A stretch of DNA of 64,000 bases from Achromobacter deleyi (GCF_902859705.1 NZ_CADIJO010000002.1:372001-436000), one strand, 5' to 3'; positions 33,796 to 43,818 are shown, counted from the stretch's first letter. Notes: generated by a model not told the origin, from the letters alone. Program-made: numbers and translations.

Positions 33796-34584
33796 ATGCC
33801 TGTCTATTCCCCCACTTCGGTCGAAGATCCCGACAGCGTCGTCTGTCCCGTCGTGGGCCAGGCCATCGATACCCGGGCCCATGCCTCGGACTGGCACGCC
33901 CATCGGCGCGCGCAACTGCTGTATCAGGTGCAGGGCGGGGTGACCTTGTATCTGGCGGATCGGGTGGGGCAACTGGCGCCCTTGCAGGCGGCCTGGCTGC
34001 CGGCAGGGTGCCTGCACCGCACGGTCATGCAGGGCGCGTTCGCCTATCGCAGCCTGTATTTCGACGTGGGTGTGTTTCCGAATCTGCCGCGGCAGCCGGG
34101 CATCCTGGACGTGAACCCCTTGCTGCGCGAGATGATCGTGCGCATCACGCAATGGCCGTCGGACCAGCCGCTGGACGCGGTCCGGCAACGCCTGGTGGCG
34201 ACCCTGCTTGATGAAATGGCGGCGGCGCCCACGGCGCCGCTGCATCTACCGATGCCGCGCGACCGGCGGCTGGCGCCGATTGCGCGCGCGCTGCTTGCCG
34301 ACCCGGCCTGCCCGCGGTCCATCGAAGACTGGGGCAGGCAGGTGGGTGCCAGCGGCCGCACCTTGGCGCGGGCCTTCCTGGCCGAGACGGGGTTGCCGTT
34401 CACCCGCTGGCGCACCCAGTGCCGCTTGCTGATCGCGCGGGCCCGGTTGGCCGAGGGTGCCTCGGTGACGGAAGTGGCGCATTCGGTGGGCTATGCCAGC
34501 GACAGCGCCTTCATTGCGATGTTTCGGCGCGCCTATGGCGAGCCTCCGCGACGAAGGCTGCACAGGCGCGCCGTGGCGCTTTAG
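33796..34584 (+). CDS. AraC-family regulator of the adjacent exporter
   Basis: This gene encodes 262 residues from ATG 33796; the longer open frame overlaps the exporter gene. An N-terminal cupin-like sensor (HAHRRAQLLYQVQGGVTLYLAD) covers ~30-110. The C-terminal double helix-turn-helix is SIEDWGRQVGASGRTLARAF and VTEVAHSVGYASDSAFIAMFRRAYGEPPR. The layout is that of the short AraC regulators (NimR/YdiP group) that lie next to the transporters they control. The stop overlaps the convergent porin stop by four bases. Confidence 0.9.
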   Translation: MPVYSPTSVEDPDSVVCPVVGQAIDTRAHASDWHAHRRAQLLYQVQGGVTLYLADRVGQLAPLQAAWLPAGCLHRTVMQGAFAYRSLYFDVGVFPNLPRQPGILDVNPLLREMIVRITQWPSDQPLDAVRQRLVATLLDEMAAAPTAPLHLPMPRDRRLAPIARALLADPACPRSIEDWGRQVGASGRTLARAFLAETGLPFTRWRTQCRLLIARARLAEGASVTEVAHSVGYASDSAFIAMFRRAYGEPPRRRLHRRAVAL

Positions 34585-35687
34585 AACACGTGGCGGATGC
34601 CGACGCCGGCCGCGGTGCTCTTCAGGCCGTCGATGAACGCGTAGTCCTTGCCGTACGAGCCGTAGGCGTACAGGTTGGTGCGCTTGGACAGGTCGTAGGT
34701 GTAGCCCACGCTCCAGACGTTCATGTTGGCATCGCCGCCGGTCAGGCGGTCGTTGGACGGCGACACGTGCTGCCACGACGTGAACACGCTGCTGGCGCCG
34801 CCCACGGGGATGGTCGCGCCCAGCATGTAGGCGTTGGCCTTGAAGCCGTCGACGTAGCGGTTGGTGCCGAATTCATCGCTGAACGGCGTGCCGCCGGGCA
34901 GGTCCTGGCCGACGAACCAGCCGTCGGTGGTGCGGCCGTAGGCGGCGGCCAGCTTCACGACTTCCAGGTCGTACGAGATGCCGGCGGCGTACTGGCGCGG
35001 GGTGGCATCGTGGTCGATGGCGGCGCGGTTCGAGCCGTTGAGCTGGTCGTAGGTCAGCGTGAAATTCAGCGGGCCCTGCACGTAGCGCGCGCCGACGGTG
35101 ATGCCGCGCGAGTTGTCGGCGGTACGGAAGCCCGTTTCGTTGGCGTTGGTGTCGTCCGCGTTGAACGAGTAGCCCGCGGCGAACTCGAAGCCGCTCATCG
35201 AGGGGCTGCGGTACATGACCATGTTGTCCCAGCGCATGGTGTTGGCCGCGCTGAAACCCAGGCCCAGGTTGGATTGCGTGTAGCTGGTGTAGAAGGGGTC
35301 GATGTCGGCCAGGTAGTTCGAGCCCACGGTGGCCTGGCGGCCGAATTCCACGGTGCCCCAGGCGTCGCTGGTCAGGCCGATGGTGGCCTGGCGGCCGAAC
35401 AGGCGGCCGTTCTGGGCGCGCGAGCCGTTGCCCGAATCGAACCCGCTTTCCAGCTTGAACACGGCGCGCAGGCCGTCGCCCAGATCTTCGGATCCGCGCA
35501 GGCCCCAGCGGGAGCCGGCCTGGATGCCGTTGATCATGCCGAGTTTGCTGCCGTCATAGCCATCGCCCTTGATCTTGTTGTAGCCGAGGCCGGTGTCGAT
35601 GACACCATAGAGAGTGACTGACGTTTCTGCCTGAGCGACGCCTGCAAAGGTGGTCAACATTGCGGCTGCGAGCAACGTCTTTTTCAT
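34581..35687 (-). CDS. Gram-negative porin (Bordetella-type, OmpC-like)
   Basis: This gene encodes 368 residues. Signal peptide MKKTLLAAAMLTTFAGVAQA is cleaved after AQA. The mature protein opens ETSVTLYGVIDTGLGYNK and ends AAGVGIRHVF with the C-terminal Phe needed for barrel assembly. Strands SRWGLRGSEDLGDGLRAVFKLE and TVEFGRQAT are the porin-4 signature. It is an outer membrane trimer forming a general diffusion channel. A near-perfect dyad (35773-35789) and an AT-rich stretch lie 85-130 bases upstream, a probable regulatory region. Confidence 0.94.
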   Translation of the reverse strand: MKKTLLAAAMLTTFAGVAQAETSVTLYGVIDTGLGYNKIKGDGYDGSKLGMINGIQAGSRWGLRGSEDLGDGLRAVFKLESGFDSGNGSRAQNGRLFGRQATIGLTSDAWGTVEFGRQATVGSNYLADIDPFYTSYTQSNLGLGFSAANTMRWDNMVMYRSPSMSGFEFAAGYSFNADDTNANETGFRTADNSRGITVGARYVQGPLNFTLTYDQLNGSNRAAIDHDATPRQYAAGISYDLEVVKLAAAYGRTTDGWFVGQDLPGGTPFSDEFGTNRYVDGFKANAYMLGATIPVGGASSVFTSWQHVSPSNDRLTGGDANMNVWSVGYTYDLSKRTNLYAYGSYGKDYAFIDGLKSTAAGVGIRHVF

Positions 35688-35772
35688 CCGGAAAACTCCT
35701 AGAGTGGGGTGGAAAAAACAAAGGGAACAGCACGTTAGGCGAGGCGCCTAGCGGTGTTCCCAACCCCTAGTG

Positions 35773-35789
35773 TAGACCAGTTTGGTCTA
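35773..35789. promoter_or_regulatory. Perfect dyad TAGACCA-GTT-TGGTCTA upstream of the porin gene
   Basis: Seven-base arms around a three-base centre. A related half-site CAGACCAATCTG follows at 35838-35849. The arms resemble GntR/IclR-type operators. It sits about 86 bases before the porin start, within the likely promoter region. Confidence 0.5.
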
Positions 35790-35884
35790 TTTTCCGGCAA
35801 TTCGGTCGAATTTCTGGCTATTTACGGCAATTATCAGACCAATCTGAGCACCCAGCCACGGCCGCGGAGACCGCCGCGTCTGCC

Positions 35885-36697
35885 CTAGCCGCGACGCCCG
35901 CGCAGGCGTCGCTCTTCCCGCACCACGATGGCCGCGCCCACGATGATCATGGCGGCCAGGGCGTACCAGGTAATGGCATACACCAGGTGGTTGTTGGGGA
36001 AGGTCAGCACCGTCAGGCCGGCCACGGGCGCCTTGGCCGGATCGCGGGCGGCGCCAGGGGCGGCGTCCGCGTCGATGAAATAGGGCGCCACATCCGATGC
36101 CGTCAGCCCGCGCGCCGCCGCAATGGCCGGCAGGTCGCGCGAATACCAGAGGTTGGATGCCGGATCGTTGTTGCGCAGAAAGCCGCTGCCCGGTTCGCCC
36201 ATGCGCAACAGGCCGGTGACCTGCACCGGGGCCGCCGCGGCTTCGGCCTGGGCTTGCGCCTGGCCGGCGGCCTGGCTCTTGCGCCACTCGGGCAACACGA
36301 AGCCGCGGTTCACCAGCACCGTGCCGCCGCCATCCGCCAGTTGCAGGGGCGTCATGACCCAGTAGCCGCTGCCCAGCTCGGTGGCCGCCTGCACCAGCGT
36401 CTGCTTGTCGTATTGGTACACGCCGGAAGCCGACACACGGCGGTATTCGGCGTTGTCGGAATTCAGGGCGGCCCAGTCGGCCCGCGTGGGGGCGGGCGTG
36501 GGGGCCGCATGGGCGCGCTGGTCGACCTGCGCGATCAGGCCTTGTTTCCAGGCCAGCCGATGCACCTGCCAGGTGCCCAGGGCGCACAGGCCCGCGAACA
36601 GCGCAACGGCAATCACCCCGAGTATGACCAGGGTGGTTGCCTTGCGGGGACTGCGGGGGGTGTCGCCGGGTAGGGAAGAGTCTTTTGTTGCCGCCAT
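35885..36697 (-). CDS. SURF1-family cytochrome oxidase assembly protein
   Basis: This gene encodes 270 residues, ATG 36697 (a GTG precedes it by three bases). Two membrane helices flank a periplasmic domain: VILGVIAVALFAGLCALGTW at ~26-45, which includes the SURF1 LGTWQVHRLAWK motif, and AITWYALAAMIIVGAAIVV near 240-258. VLVNRGFVLPEWR is also a family mark. SURF1 helps assemble heme-copper oxidases and binds heme a. It starts four bases after cyoD ends and is the last gene of the oxidase operon. Confidence 0.9.
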   Translation of the reverse strand: MAATKDSSLPGDTPRSPRKATTLVILGVIAVALFAGLCALGTWQVHRLAWKQGLIAQVDQRAHAAPTPAPTRADWAALNSDNAEYRRVSASGVYQYDKQTLVQAATELGSGYWVMTPLQLADGGGTVLVNRGFVLPEWRKSQAAGQAQAQAEAAAAPVQVTGLLRMGEPGSGFLRNNDPASNLWYSRDLPAIAAARGLTASDVAPYFIDADAAPGAARDPAKAPVAGLTVLTFPNNHLVYAITWYALAAMIIVGAAIVVREERRLRGRRG

Positions 36698-36701
36698 CAC
36701 A

Positions 36702-37097
36702 TCAGGGCATATTCCGCATGTCGTGGATCGACATGGGCATCATGTTGGAGTTCAAGTGATACATGATCCAGATGGATCCGCTGAGCGTAATCACGACCAG
36801 CACCAGGGTGAATATTAACGCCAACATGTTCCAGCCGCTTTCGGACTTGGCGTCCATGTGCAGGAAGTACACGATGTGCACCACGATCTGCACCGCCGCG
36901 AAGGCCAGGATGATCAGTGCGGTGGTGCGCGAACTGTCGAACACGCGGCCCATCACCAGCCAGAACGGAATCGCCGTCAGGATGGCCGCCAGCACGAAGC
37001 CGGTGACGTAGCTTTTCAGGGTGCCGTGGGCGGCGCCGTCATCGTCGTCGTGGTGGTCGTGGCCGCCGTGGCCAGCGTGGTCGGCATGGGCGGTCAT
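36702..37097 (-). CDS. cyoD: Cytochrome o ubiquinol oxidase subunit IV
   Basis: This gene encodes 131 residues from ATG 37097, which overlaps the cyoC stop by four bases. A His/Asp-rich start (HADHAGHGGHDHHDDDDGAAHG) precedes three membrane helices (YVTGFVLAAILTAIPFWLVMG, TALIILAFAAVQIVVHIVYFL, LALIFTLVLVVITLSGSIWI). It is the standard CyoD layout, with the LHMD turn after helix 2. It helps assemble the oxidase. Confidence 0.94.
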   Translation of the reverse strand: MTAHADHAGHGGHDHHDDDDGAAHGTLKSYVTGFVLAAILTAIPFWLVMGRVFDSSRTTALIILAFAAVQIVVHIVYFLHMDAKSESGWNMLALIFTLVLVVITLSGSIWIMYHLNSNMMPMSIHDMRNMP

Positions 37098-37735
37098 GGC
37101 AGCACTCCCATCAGGTAGACAAAGGTGAACACGCCGACCCAGATCAGGTCCAGGAAGTGCCAGAACATCGACAGGCACATCAGCCGGCGGCGGTTTTCGG
37201 GGATCAGGCCATGCATGCGGACCTGCACCATCATGGTCACCAGCCAGACGATGCCGAACGTGACGTGCAGCCCGTGCGTGCCCACCAGCGTGAAGAACGA
37301 CGACAGGAACGCGCTGCGCTGGGGCCCGGCGCCGATGTGGATCAGGTGCGCGAACTCATACAGCTCCAGGCACAGGAAGCCCAGCCCCAGGATGCCGGTG
37401 ACCGCCAGCCAGCCCTGCGTGGCGCCCACCCGGTTGCGCCGCATTTCCAGCATGGCGAAACCGTAGGTGATGGACGACAGCAGCAGCAGCGACGTGTTCA
37501 CGGCCACCAGCGGCAGGTCGAACAGGTCGGCGCCCGACGGCCCGGCCGCGTAGTTGCGTCCCAGCACGCCGTAGGTGGCGAACAGGCAGGCGAAGATGAG
37601 GCAGTCGCTCATCAGGTAGACCCAGAAGCCCAGCAGGGTGCCGTTCTTCGGGTGGTGTTCGCCGGGCACGTGGAAGACGGGCTCCGGGGGCGGCGTGGCG
37701 CCGCCAGGCAGGGTGGGGGCCAGGGTATCAGACAT
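37094..37735 (-). CDS. cyoC: Cytochrome o ubiquinol oxidase subunit III
   Basis: This gene encodes 213 residues with five membrane helices. [20 protein letters not shown] and [35 protein letters not shown] and [20 protein letters not shown] are diagnostic of heme-copper oxidase subunit III. It overlaps cyoB by eight bases and cyoD by four, so translation is coupled. Confidence 0.96.
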   Translation of the reverse strand: MSDTLAPTLPGGATPPPEPVFHVPGEHHPKNGTLLGFWVYLMSDCLIFACLFATYGVLGRNYAAGPSGADLFDLPLVAVNTSLLLLSSITYGFAMLEMRRNRVGATQGWLAVTGILGLGFLCLELYEFAHLIHIGAGPQRSAFLSSFFTLVGTHGLHVTFGIVWLVTMMVQVRMHGLIPENRRRLMCLSMFWHFLDLIWVGVFTFVYLMGVLP

Positions 37736-39731
37736 GTTTCGCCAACAATTGGGTGCGGGCGTCTTCCGTGCGCACGACCTCGTCGGCCGGCACGTAGTAC
37801 TCGCGCTTGTAGTTGAAGGTATGGACGATGGACACGATGATCAGCGCGGCGAACGACAGCACCGCCAGCGGCCACATGTGCCAGATCAGCGCAAAGCCCA
37901 TCACCACGCTGATGCCCGCCAGCACGATGCCCGCCCAGGTGTTCTTGGGCATGTGGATGGGAATGAAGCCGTTCTGCGGGCGCTGGTAGCCGTGCTGCTT
38001 CATCTGCCACCAGGCGTCCTGGTCATGCACGCGCGGGGTGAAGGCGAAGTTGTAGTTGGGCGGCGGCGACGATGTCGACCATTCCAGCGTGCGGCCGTTC
38101 CAGGGGTCGCCGGTCAGGTCGCGCAGCGATTCGCGGCGGCGGTAGCTGACCACCAGCTGGATCAGGAAGCAGGCGATGCCGATGGCGATCAGGAAGGCGC
38201 CGAACGCGGCCACCTGGAACCAGATCTGCAGCGACATGTCCTCGAAATGGTTGACGCGGCGGGTCACGCCCATCAGCCCCAGCACGTACAGCGGCATGAA
38301 GGCGAAGTAAAAGCCCACCAGCCAGAACCAGAACGAACACTTGCCCCAGAACGGGTCCAGCTTGTAGCCGAAGGCCTTGGGGAACCAGTAGGTGATGCCG
38401 GCCATCAGCCCGAACAGCACGCCGCCGATGATGACGTTATGGAAGTGCGCGATCAGGAACAGGCTGTTGTGCAGCGCGAAGTCGGCCGGCGGCACCGCCA
38501 GCAGCACGCCGGTCATGCCGCCGATCACGAAGGTGACCATGAAGCCCATGGTCCAGAGCATCGGCACTTCGAAGCGGATGCGGCCGCGGTACATGGTGAA
38601 CAGCCAGTTGAAGATCTTGGCCCCCGTGGGGATCGAGATGATCATTGTCGTGATCCCGAAGAACGAGTTCACGCTGGCCCCGGACCCCATGGTGAAGAAG
38701 TGGTGCAGCCACACCAGGTACGACAGCACCGTGATCACGACCGTGGCGTACACCATCGACGCGTAGCCGAACAGGCGTTTGCTGCAGAAAGTGGCCACGA
38801 CTTCCGAGAATATGCCGAAGGCCGGCAGGATCAGGATGTAGACCTCGGGGTGGCCCCAGATCCAGATCAGGTTCACGTACATCATGGCGTTGCCGCCGAA
38901 GTCGGCCGTGAAGAAGTTGGTGCCCACGTAGCGGTCCATCGACAGCAGCGCCAGCACCGCGGTCAGCACCGGAAAGGCCGCCACGATCAGCACGTTGGTG
39001 CACAGCGCGGTCCAGGTGAAGATCGGCATGCGCATCAGCGACATGCCCGGCGCGCGCATCTTGACGATGGTGACCAGCAGGTTCACCCCTGACAATAATG
39101 TGCCTACCCCCGCGATCTGCAAGGCCCATATGTAGTAATCGACCCCCACGTCGGGACTTTGCGCGATGCCTGATAAAGGCGGATACGCCAGCCAGCCGGT
39201 ACGGGCGAATTCGCCGACGAACAGCGACATCATCACCAGCACCACGCCGCCGGTGGTCATCCAGAAGCTGAAGTTGTTCAGGAACGGGAAAGCCACGTCG
39301 CGCGCGCCGATCTGCAGCGGCACCACGTAGTTCATCAGCCCCGTGACCAGCGGCATGGCCACGAAGAAGATCATGATCACGCCGTGGGCGGTGAAGATCT
39401 GGTCATAGTGGTGCGGCGGCAGGTAGCCGGTCGAATCGCCGAACGCCACGGCCTGCTGCAGCCGCATCATGATGGCGTCGGCAAAGCCGCGCAGCAGCAT
39501 CACGATGCCCAGGATCATGTACATGATGCCGATCTTCTTGTGGTCGATGCTGGTGAACCATTCGTGCCACAGGTAGCCCCACTTCTTGTAGTAGGTGATG
39601 GCGCCCAGCACCACCACGCCGCCCACCGCCACCATCAGGAAGGTGATCAGCAGGATGGGCTCGTGAAAGGGAATGGCATCCCAGGTCAGGCGACCGAAGA
39701 TCAGCTTGGTGAGGTCTGGTTGATCAGTCAT
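37728..39731 (-). CDS. cyoB: Cytochrome o ubiquinol oxidase subunit I
   Basis: This gene encodes 667 residues, standard for CyoB. It holds the low-spin heme b, heme o and CuB. Seen are [21 protein letters not shown] (first heme ligand His), [18 protein letters not shown] (the cross-linked His-Tyr of the binuclear centre), [20 protein letters not shown] (CuB histidines) and [13 protein letters not shown] (heme ligands). It oxidises ubiquinol, reduces oxygen to water and pumps protons. Confidence 0.97.
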   Translation of the reverse strand: MTDQPDLTKLIFGRLTWDAIPFHEPILLITFLMVAVGGVVVLGAITYYKKWGYLWHEWFTSIDHKKIGIMYMILGIVMLLRGFADAIMMRLQQAVAFGDSTGYLPPHHYDQIFTAHGVIMIFFVAMPLVTGLMNYVVPLQIGARDVAFPFLNNFSFWMTTGGVVLVMMSLFVGEFARTGWLAYPPLSGIAQSPDVGVDYYIWALQIAGVGTLLSGVNLLVTIVKMRAPGMSLMRMPIFTWTALCTNVLIVAAFPVLTAVLALLSMDRYVGTNFFTADFGGNAMMYVNLIWIWGHPEVYILILPAFGIFSEVVATFCSKRLFGYASMVYATVVITVLSYLVWLHHFFTMGSGASVNSFFGITTMIISIPTGAKIFNWLFTMYRGRIRFEVPMLWTMGFMVTFVIGGMTGVLLAVPPADFALHNSLFLIAHFHNVIIGGVLFGLMAGITYWFPKAFGYKLDPFWGKCSFWFWLVGFYFAFMPLYVLGLMGVTRRVNHFEDMSLQIWFQVAAFGAFLIAIGIACFLIQLVVSYRRRESLRDLTGDPWNGRTLEWSTSSPPPNYNFAFTPRVHDQDAWWQMKQHGYQRPQNGFIPIHMPKNTWAGIVLAGISVVMGFALIWHMWPLAVLSFAALIIVSIVHTFNYKREYYVPADEVVRTEDARTQLLAKHV

Positions 39732-39790
39732 CTCGGTTCCAGGGTGAAGACCTTGATTTCATGCGGCCGGACCGGTGCGCCGGGCCGGCC

Positions 39791-40834
39791 TTACATCGTC
39801 AATTCGGCGGCTGACGTGCACATCGCGCCGACGTACTTGCGCGGTGGCGTGTCGGTCAGGCCCAGGCGCTCGCGCGTGGCGGCATCCAGGCTGGCGATGT
39901 TGTGCGCGCCCGGTATGCCCATGCCGCCACCCGCGTCGATCGCCATGGCGTCTTTCATGCACATGCGGTTGGGTTCGACGCAGCGGTTGACGATGGCGTC
40001 GAACAGGCCGGGCGCCACGCTGGCGTAGCGCTGCACAGGGTTGCGTTCGCTGGGCTGCTCAAGCTTCAGGTAGGTTTCTCGGCTGAGCGCGTTGCCCGAG
40101 GCGCGCGCATCGGCAACCCACTTATCGAAACCCTGCGCGTCGACCCCATGGAAGCGGAAACGCATGCCCGAGAAGCCCGCGCCGCTGTAGTTGGCCGACA
40201 GGCCTTCGTAGTCGCCGGGGTGGTTGATCACCGCGTGCAGCGTGGTCTGCATGCCGGGCATGGCGTAGATCTGGCCGGCCAGGGCGGGCACGAAGAACGA
40301 ATTCATGACCGTCGACGAGGTGATCTTGAACTGGATCGGGCGGTCGACGGGGGCGGCCATTTCGTTGACGGTGGCGATGCCCTGTTCGGGATACAGGAAC
40401 AGCCATTTCCAGTCCAGCGCCACCACTTCGACCACCAGCGGCTTGGTGCCCGGCGGCACCTCGCGGCCTTCGGACAGCCGTGCCAGCGGCCGGTAAGGAT
40501 CCAGCTGGTGGGTGCTGACCCAGGTCAGGGCGCCCAGCGCGATGATGATCAGCAGCGGCGCGGCCCAGATCAGCAGCTCCAGCATGGTGGAGTGGTTCCA
40601 GTCCGGGTCGTAGTGGGCCTCGCGGTTGCTGGCGCGGTAGCGCCATGCAAACAGGAAGGTCAGGAAGATCACCGGCACGATGATCAGCAGCATCAAGCCG
40701 GTGGAGATGATGATGAGGTTGCGCTGCTGCACCGCCACGTCGCCGGATGGCGAGAGCAATACCGCATTGCATCCTGCGAGCAATGGCAGGGCGGCAAACA
40801 GGATCAATCCGCTAAGCCTAGGGAAAGACGGCAT
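39791..40834 (-). CDS. cyoA: Cytochrome o ubiquinol oxidase subunit II (lipoprotein)
   Basis: This gene encodes 347 residues. ATG 40834 is preferred over the ATG at 40840 because GAGG then has a seven-base spacing. Lipoprotein signal ending LPLLAGC; two membrane helices (LIIISTGLMLLIIVPVIFLT and LELLIWAAPLLIIIALGAL); periplasmic cupredoxin domain with VVALDWKWLFLYPEQGIATV and MNSFFVPALAGQIYAMPGMQ. The CuA ligands of cytochrome c oxidases are missing, as expected for a quinol oxidase. It is the first gene of cyoABCD-SURF1. Confidence 0.96.
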   Translation of the reverse strand: MPSFPRLSGLILFAALPLLAGCNAVLLSPSGDVAVQQRNLIIISTGLMLLIIVPVIFLTFLFAWRYRASNREAHYDPDWNHSTMLELLIWAAPLLIIIALGALTWVSTHQLDPYRPLARLSEGREVPPGTKPLVVEVVALDWKWLFLYPEQGIATVNEMAAPVDRPIQFKITSSTVMNSFFVPALAGQIYAMPGMQTTLHAVINHPGDYEGLSANYSGAGFSGMRFRFHGVDAQGFDKWVADARASGNALSRETYLKLEQPSERNPVQRYASVAPGLFDAIVNRCVEPNRMCMKDAMAIDAGGGMGIPGAHNIASLDAATRERLGLTDTPPRKYVGAMCTSAAELTM

Positions 40835-41058
40835 GGCCATACCTCGAAACGTAACCGTGGGAGGTAAACGCAACACTACGCTGGAAGCCGCGAAAAATCT
40901 AGGGTAAAAAGAGCAAAAGTATGCACGCCCAAGGCGTGCGGGGCGGGGCCGGGCACTGTTGGGCTGCGGCCCGCAAAGCCTTTGGCGGTTGTGCATACGG
41001 GTGCATTGCAAAAGCGTAGACAAGGCGTCTTTCAAACTTCCTTTCAGCGAGCAATCAC

Positions 41059-42393
41059 ATGGCGACCACCACGCAGGTTCCCGGCCACGTCTCCCCCTTG
41101 CCCCTGCCGGGGTCGGCGGGCGCCGCGCCCAGCCACGCCAAGGTGGCGCCTGGCGAGATCGCCGTCGGCGTCGTCATCGGACGCGCCTCTGAATACTTCG
41201 ACTTCTTCGTGTTCGGCATCGCTTGCGTGCTGGTGTTTCCGCGGGTCTTCTTCCCGTTCGAGCCGCAACTGGAAGGCACGCTCTGGGCCTTCGTCATCTT
41301 CTCGTTTGCCTTCATTGCGCGGCCCATCGGCACGGCGCTGTCGATGGCGATTCAGCGACGCTGGGGCCGCGGCACCAAGCTCACCACCGCCTTGTTCCTG
41401 CTCGGCACGGCCACGGTGGGCATGGCGTTCTTGCCCGGCTACAACGTCATCGGCGCGCATGCCATCGTGTTGCTGGCCGTGTTCCGCTGCCTGCAGGGCC
41501 TGGCCTTCGGCGGCTCTTGGGACGGCCTGCCGTCGCTGCTGGCATTGAACGCGCCGCCCAACCGCCGCGGCTGGTACGCGATGCTGGGCCAATTGGGCGC
41601 GCCCATCGGCTTCATGATCGCCAGCGCGTTGTTCCTGTATCTGCACATCACCCTGACCGAAGCCGACTTCCTCGATTGGGGCTGGCGCTATCCGTTCTTC
41701 GTGGCCTTCGCCATCAACGTGGTGGCGCTGTTCGCGCGGCTGCGCCTGGTGCTGACCGAGGAATACACCCAGCTGCTCGAAGAGGGTGAGCTTGAACCCA
41801 TCAGCACCACGCAGATGGTGCGCGAGCAGGGCTATAACCTGTTCCTGGGCGCGTTTGCGGCGCTGGCCAGCTACGCGCTGTTCCACCTGGTGACCGTGTT
41901 CCCGCTGTCCTGGATCGCGGTCAGCGCCACGCAGCAGATATCCGATGTGCTGATCGTGCAGATCATCGGCGCGTTCGTCGGCATCCTGGGCACCATCGCC
42001 TCGGGCCTGATCGCCGACCGCATCGGCCGGCGCACGACGCTGGGGTTGCTGGCGGGGCTGATCGGCGTGTTCGCGCTGTTCACGCCCTGGCTATTGGGTG
42101 GCAGCCCGAAGGCGCAGGACGCCTTCATCCTGATCGGCTTCGCGCTGCTGGGCTTGTCTTATGGCCAGGCGTCCGGCACTGTCACGGCCAACTTCAGCAA
42201 GCGTTTTCGCTACACCGGCGCGGCGCTCACCACCGACATGGCCTGGCTGACCGGCGCGGCCTTCGCGCCGCTGGTGGCGCTGGGGCTGTCGGCGCGTTTC
42301 GGGCTGGTGGCGGTCAGTATCTATCTCTTGTCCGGCACGGCCTGCACGCTGTTGGCGCTGCGCATCAACAAAGCGCTGGAAACGCGTGACTGA
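41059..42393 (+). CDS. MHS-family metabolite:proton symporter (MFS)
   Basis: This gene encodes 444 residues and about twelve membrane helices. GVVIGRASEYFDFFVFGIAC at the first helix, FAFIARPIGTALSMAIQRRWGR (motif A) and FGGSWDGLPSLLALNAPPNRR are marks of the MHS group, which carries organic acids, proline/betaine and related substrates. The usual G-x-x-x-E-W/Y-Y-D is present as GRASEYFDFF. It diverges from cyoA (224 bases between starts). The spacer has an 8-bp inverted repeat GTATGCAC/GTGCATAC at 40919-40926 and 40991-40998. Confidence 0.88.
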   Translation: MATTTQVPGHVSPLPLPGSAGAAPSHAKVAPGEIAVGVVIGRASEYFDFFVFGIACVLVFPRVFFPFEPQLEGTLWAFVIFSFAFIARPIGTALSMAIQRRWGRGTKLTTALFLLGTATVGMAFLPGYNVIGAHAIVLLAVFRCLQGLAFGGSWDGLPSLLALNAPPNRRGWYAMLGQLGAPIGFMIASALFLYLHITLTEADFLDWGWRYPFFVAFAINVVALFARLRLVLTEEYTQLLEEGELEPISTTQMVREQGYNLFLGAFAALASYALFHLVTVFPLSWIAVSATQQISDVLIVQIIGAFVGILGTIASGLIADRIGRRTTLGLLAGLIGVFALFTPWLLGGSPKAQDAFILIGFALLGLSYGQASGTVTANFSKRFRYTGAALTTDMAWLTGAAFAPLVALGLSARFGLVAVSIYLLSGTACTLLALRINKALETRD

Positions 42394-42775
42394 TCCGGGC
42401 GCGACGACCTCCCGCCCTGCCGGCTTACCGCTGCGGTGGGTGCGCGCCCTGGTGCTGGGCGTAATCCTGGCAGCCATCGCCTGCACCCGAACGCTGGATG
42501 CCCAGGTGCTGCCCGCCTGGTATCTCGGCGCGGGCGACGTGATCTTCGTGGTGGTCTGCATGCTGGCTGCGGCGCTGGGCCGCGGGCCGGGCTTTCGCGA
42601 TATCTGGTCACGCGGCTTTGTCTCGGCCTTTCTGCTCTACAGCCCGGCCCTGTTGCAGGGCGGCCGCACGGCCGTGCCCTGGATGCCGACGCTGCTGGCC
42701 GTGCTGCTGCTGGCCTGGCCGCTGCTGTGGCTGTTCGAAGCGCTGTGGTGGCGGCGCGGGGCGCGCACCGCGTGA
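42386..42775 (+). CDS. Four-helix inner-membrane protein, unknown function
   Basis: This gene encodes 129 residues. Membrane segments: VRALVLGVILAAIACTRTLD, AGDVIFVVVCMLAAALGRG, VSAFLLYSPALLQG and MPTLLAVLLLAWPLLWLFEAL. It starts inside the last codons of the MHS gene (8-base overlap), which makes translational coupling to the transporter likely. I do not recognise a family. Confidence 0.7.
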   Translation: MTDPGATTSRPAGLPLRWVRALVLGVILAAIACTRTLDAQVLPAWYLGAGDVIFVVVCMLAAALGRGPGFRDIWSRGFVSAFLLYSPALLQGGRTAVPWMPTLLAVLLLAWPLLWLFEALWWRRGARTA

Positions 42776-42792
42776 CCTGACGGGGGCTCGTG

Positions 42793-43818
42793 TCAACGCA
42801 CGGGCCACCCATACATCAGCCCGCCATCGCGCCACTGCGCATTGAGCGCGCGCGGCAATTTCATGGCGCTGGCCATGCCCAGGTTGCGCTCGTAGCTTTC
42901 GCCGTAATTGCCCACCTGCTTGATCAGCGTATACGCCCACTTGTCGTCCACCCCCAGGTTGCGGCCCATGCCGGGCGTGACCCCCAGGATGCGCTGTATG
43001 TTGGGATTGGCGCTTTTCAATTGGCTGTCCACATTGGCCGAGGTCAGGCCGAATTCTTCCGCTTCCAGCGAGGCATAGAAGGTCCAGCGGACCACGTTCA
43101 GCCAATTCTCGTCGCCCTGGCGCACCATGGGGCCGAGCGGGCTCTTGGCGATGTTCTCGTCCAGGATCACGTAGCTGTCGGGATGTTCGAGCGTGGTGCG
43201 TGAGGCAGCCAACTGCGATTTGTCGGACGTGAACGCATCGCAGCGGCCGGCGGAAAAGGCCCGCACGATTTCGTCGTACTTGTCGATCACCACGGGCTTG
43301 AAGTGCAGGTTTTTGCCGCGGAACCAGTCGGCCAGGGCCAGTTCGGTCACCGTGCCGGGCTGCACGCAGATCGTGGCCCCATCCAGTTCCTTCAGTGTCT
43401 TGACGCCAAGCTTGGCGGCCACCATCACGCCCTGGCTGTCGTAGTAATTCACCGCCACGCTGAGCAGGCCCAGCGTGGTGTCGCGGGCCAGCGTTGGCGT
43501 GACGTTGCGGGTCAGGACGTCCACTTCACCGGATTGCAGGGCGGTGAAGCGGGCCTGGGTGGTCAGCGGCGACAGGCGGAACTTGCTGGCGTCGTTGAAA
43601 ACAGCGGCGGCGATGGCGCGGCACAGATCGACGTCCAGGCCTTGCCAATCGCCCTTGCTGTCGGGGGCGGAAAAACCCTGGATGCCGGTGGACACGCCGC
43701 ATTGCACGTAGCCGCGCTTCTTGACGGTGTCCAGGGTGGGGCCGGCGTGGGCCAGGCAGGTCACGGCCAGCGCCAGGGCGCCGGCCGTGGTTCGGAACAC
43801 AGGTTGGAACATCGGCAT
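42793..43818 (-). CDS. Amino-acid ABC transporter substrate-binding protein (AapJ type), no permease nearby
   Basis: This gene encodes 341 residues from ATG 43818, with AGGAG six bases upstream. Signal peptide ends CLAHA. Family 3 solute-binding pattern: TLDTVKKRGYVQCGVSTGIQ (start of lobe 1), DSKGDWQGLDVDLCRAIAAA, QSGEVDVLTRNVT, and AGRCDAFTSDKSQLAASR, with a long C-terminal extension as in the general L-amino-acid binding proteins AapJ/BztA. It is placed 43 bases after the dialkylglycine decarboxylase gene on the same strand, so it may deliver that enzyme's substrate. Permease and ATPase genes are absent here. Confidence 0.88.
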   Translation of the reverse strand: MPMFQPVFRTTAGALALAVTCLAHAGPTLDTVKKRGYVQCGVSTGIQGFSAPDSKGDWQGLDVDLCRAIAAAVFNDASKFRLSPLTTQARFTALQSGEVDVLTRNVTPTLARDTTLGLLSVAVNYYDSQGVMVAAKLGVKTLKELDGATICVQPGTVTELALADWFRGKNLHFKPVVIDKYDEIVRAFSAGRCDAFTSDKSQLAASRTTLEHPDSYVILDENIAKSPLGPMVRQGDENWLNVVRWTFYASLEAEEFGLTSANVDSQLKSANPNIQRILGVTPGMGRNLGVDDKWAYTLIKQVGNYGESYERNLGMASAMKLPRALNAQWRDGGLMYGWPVR

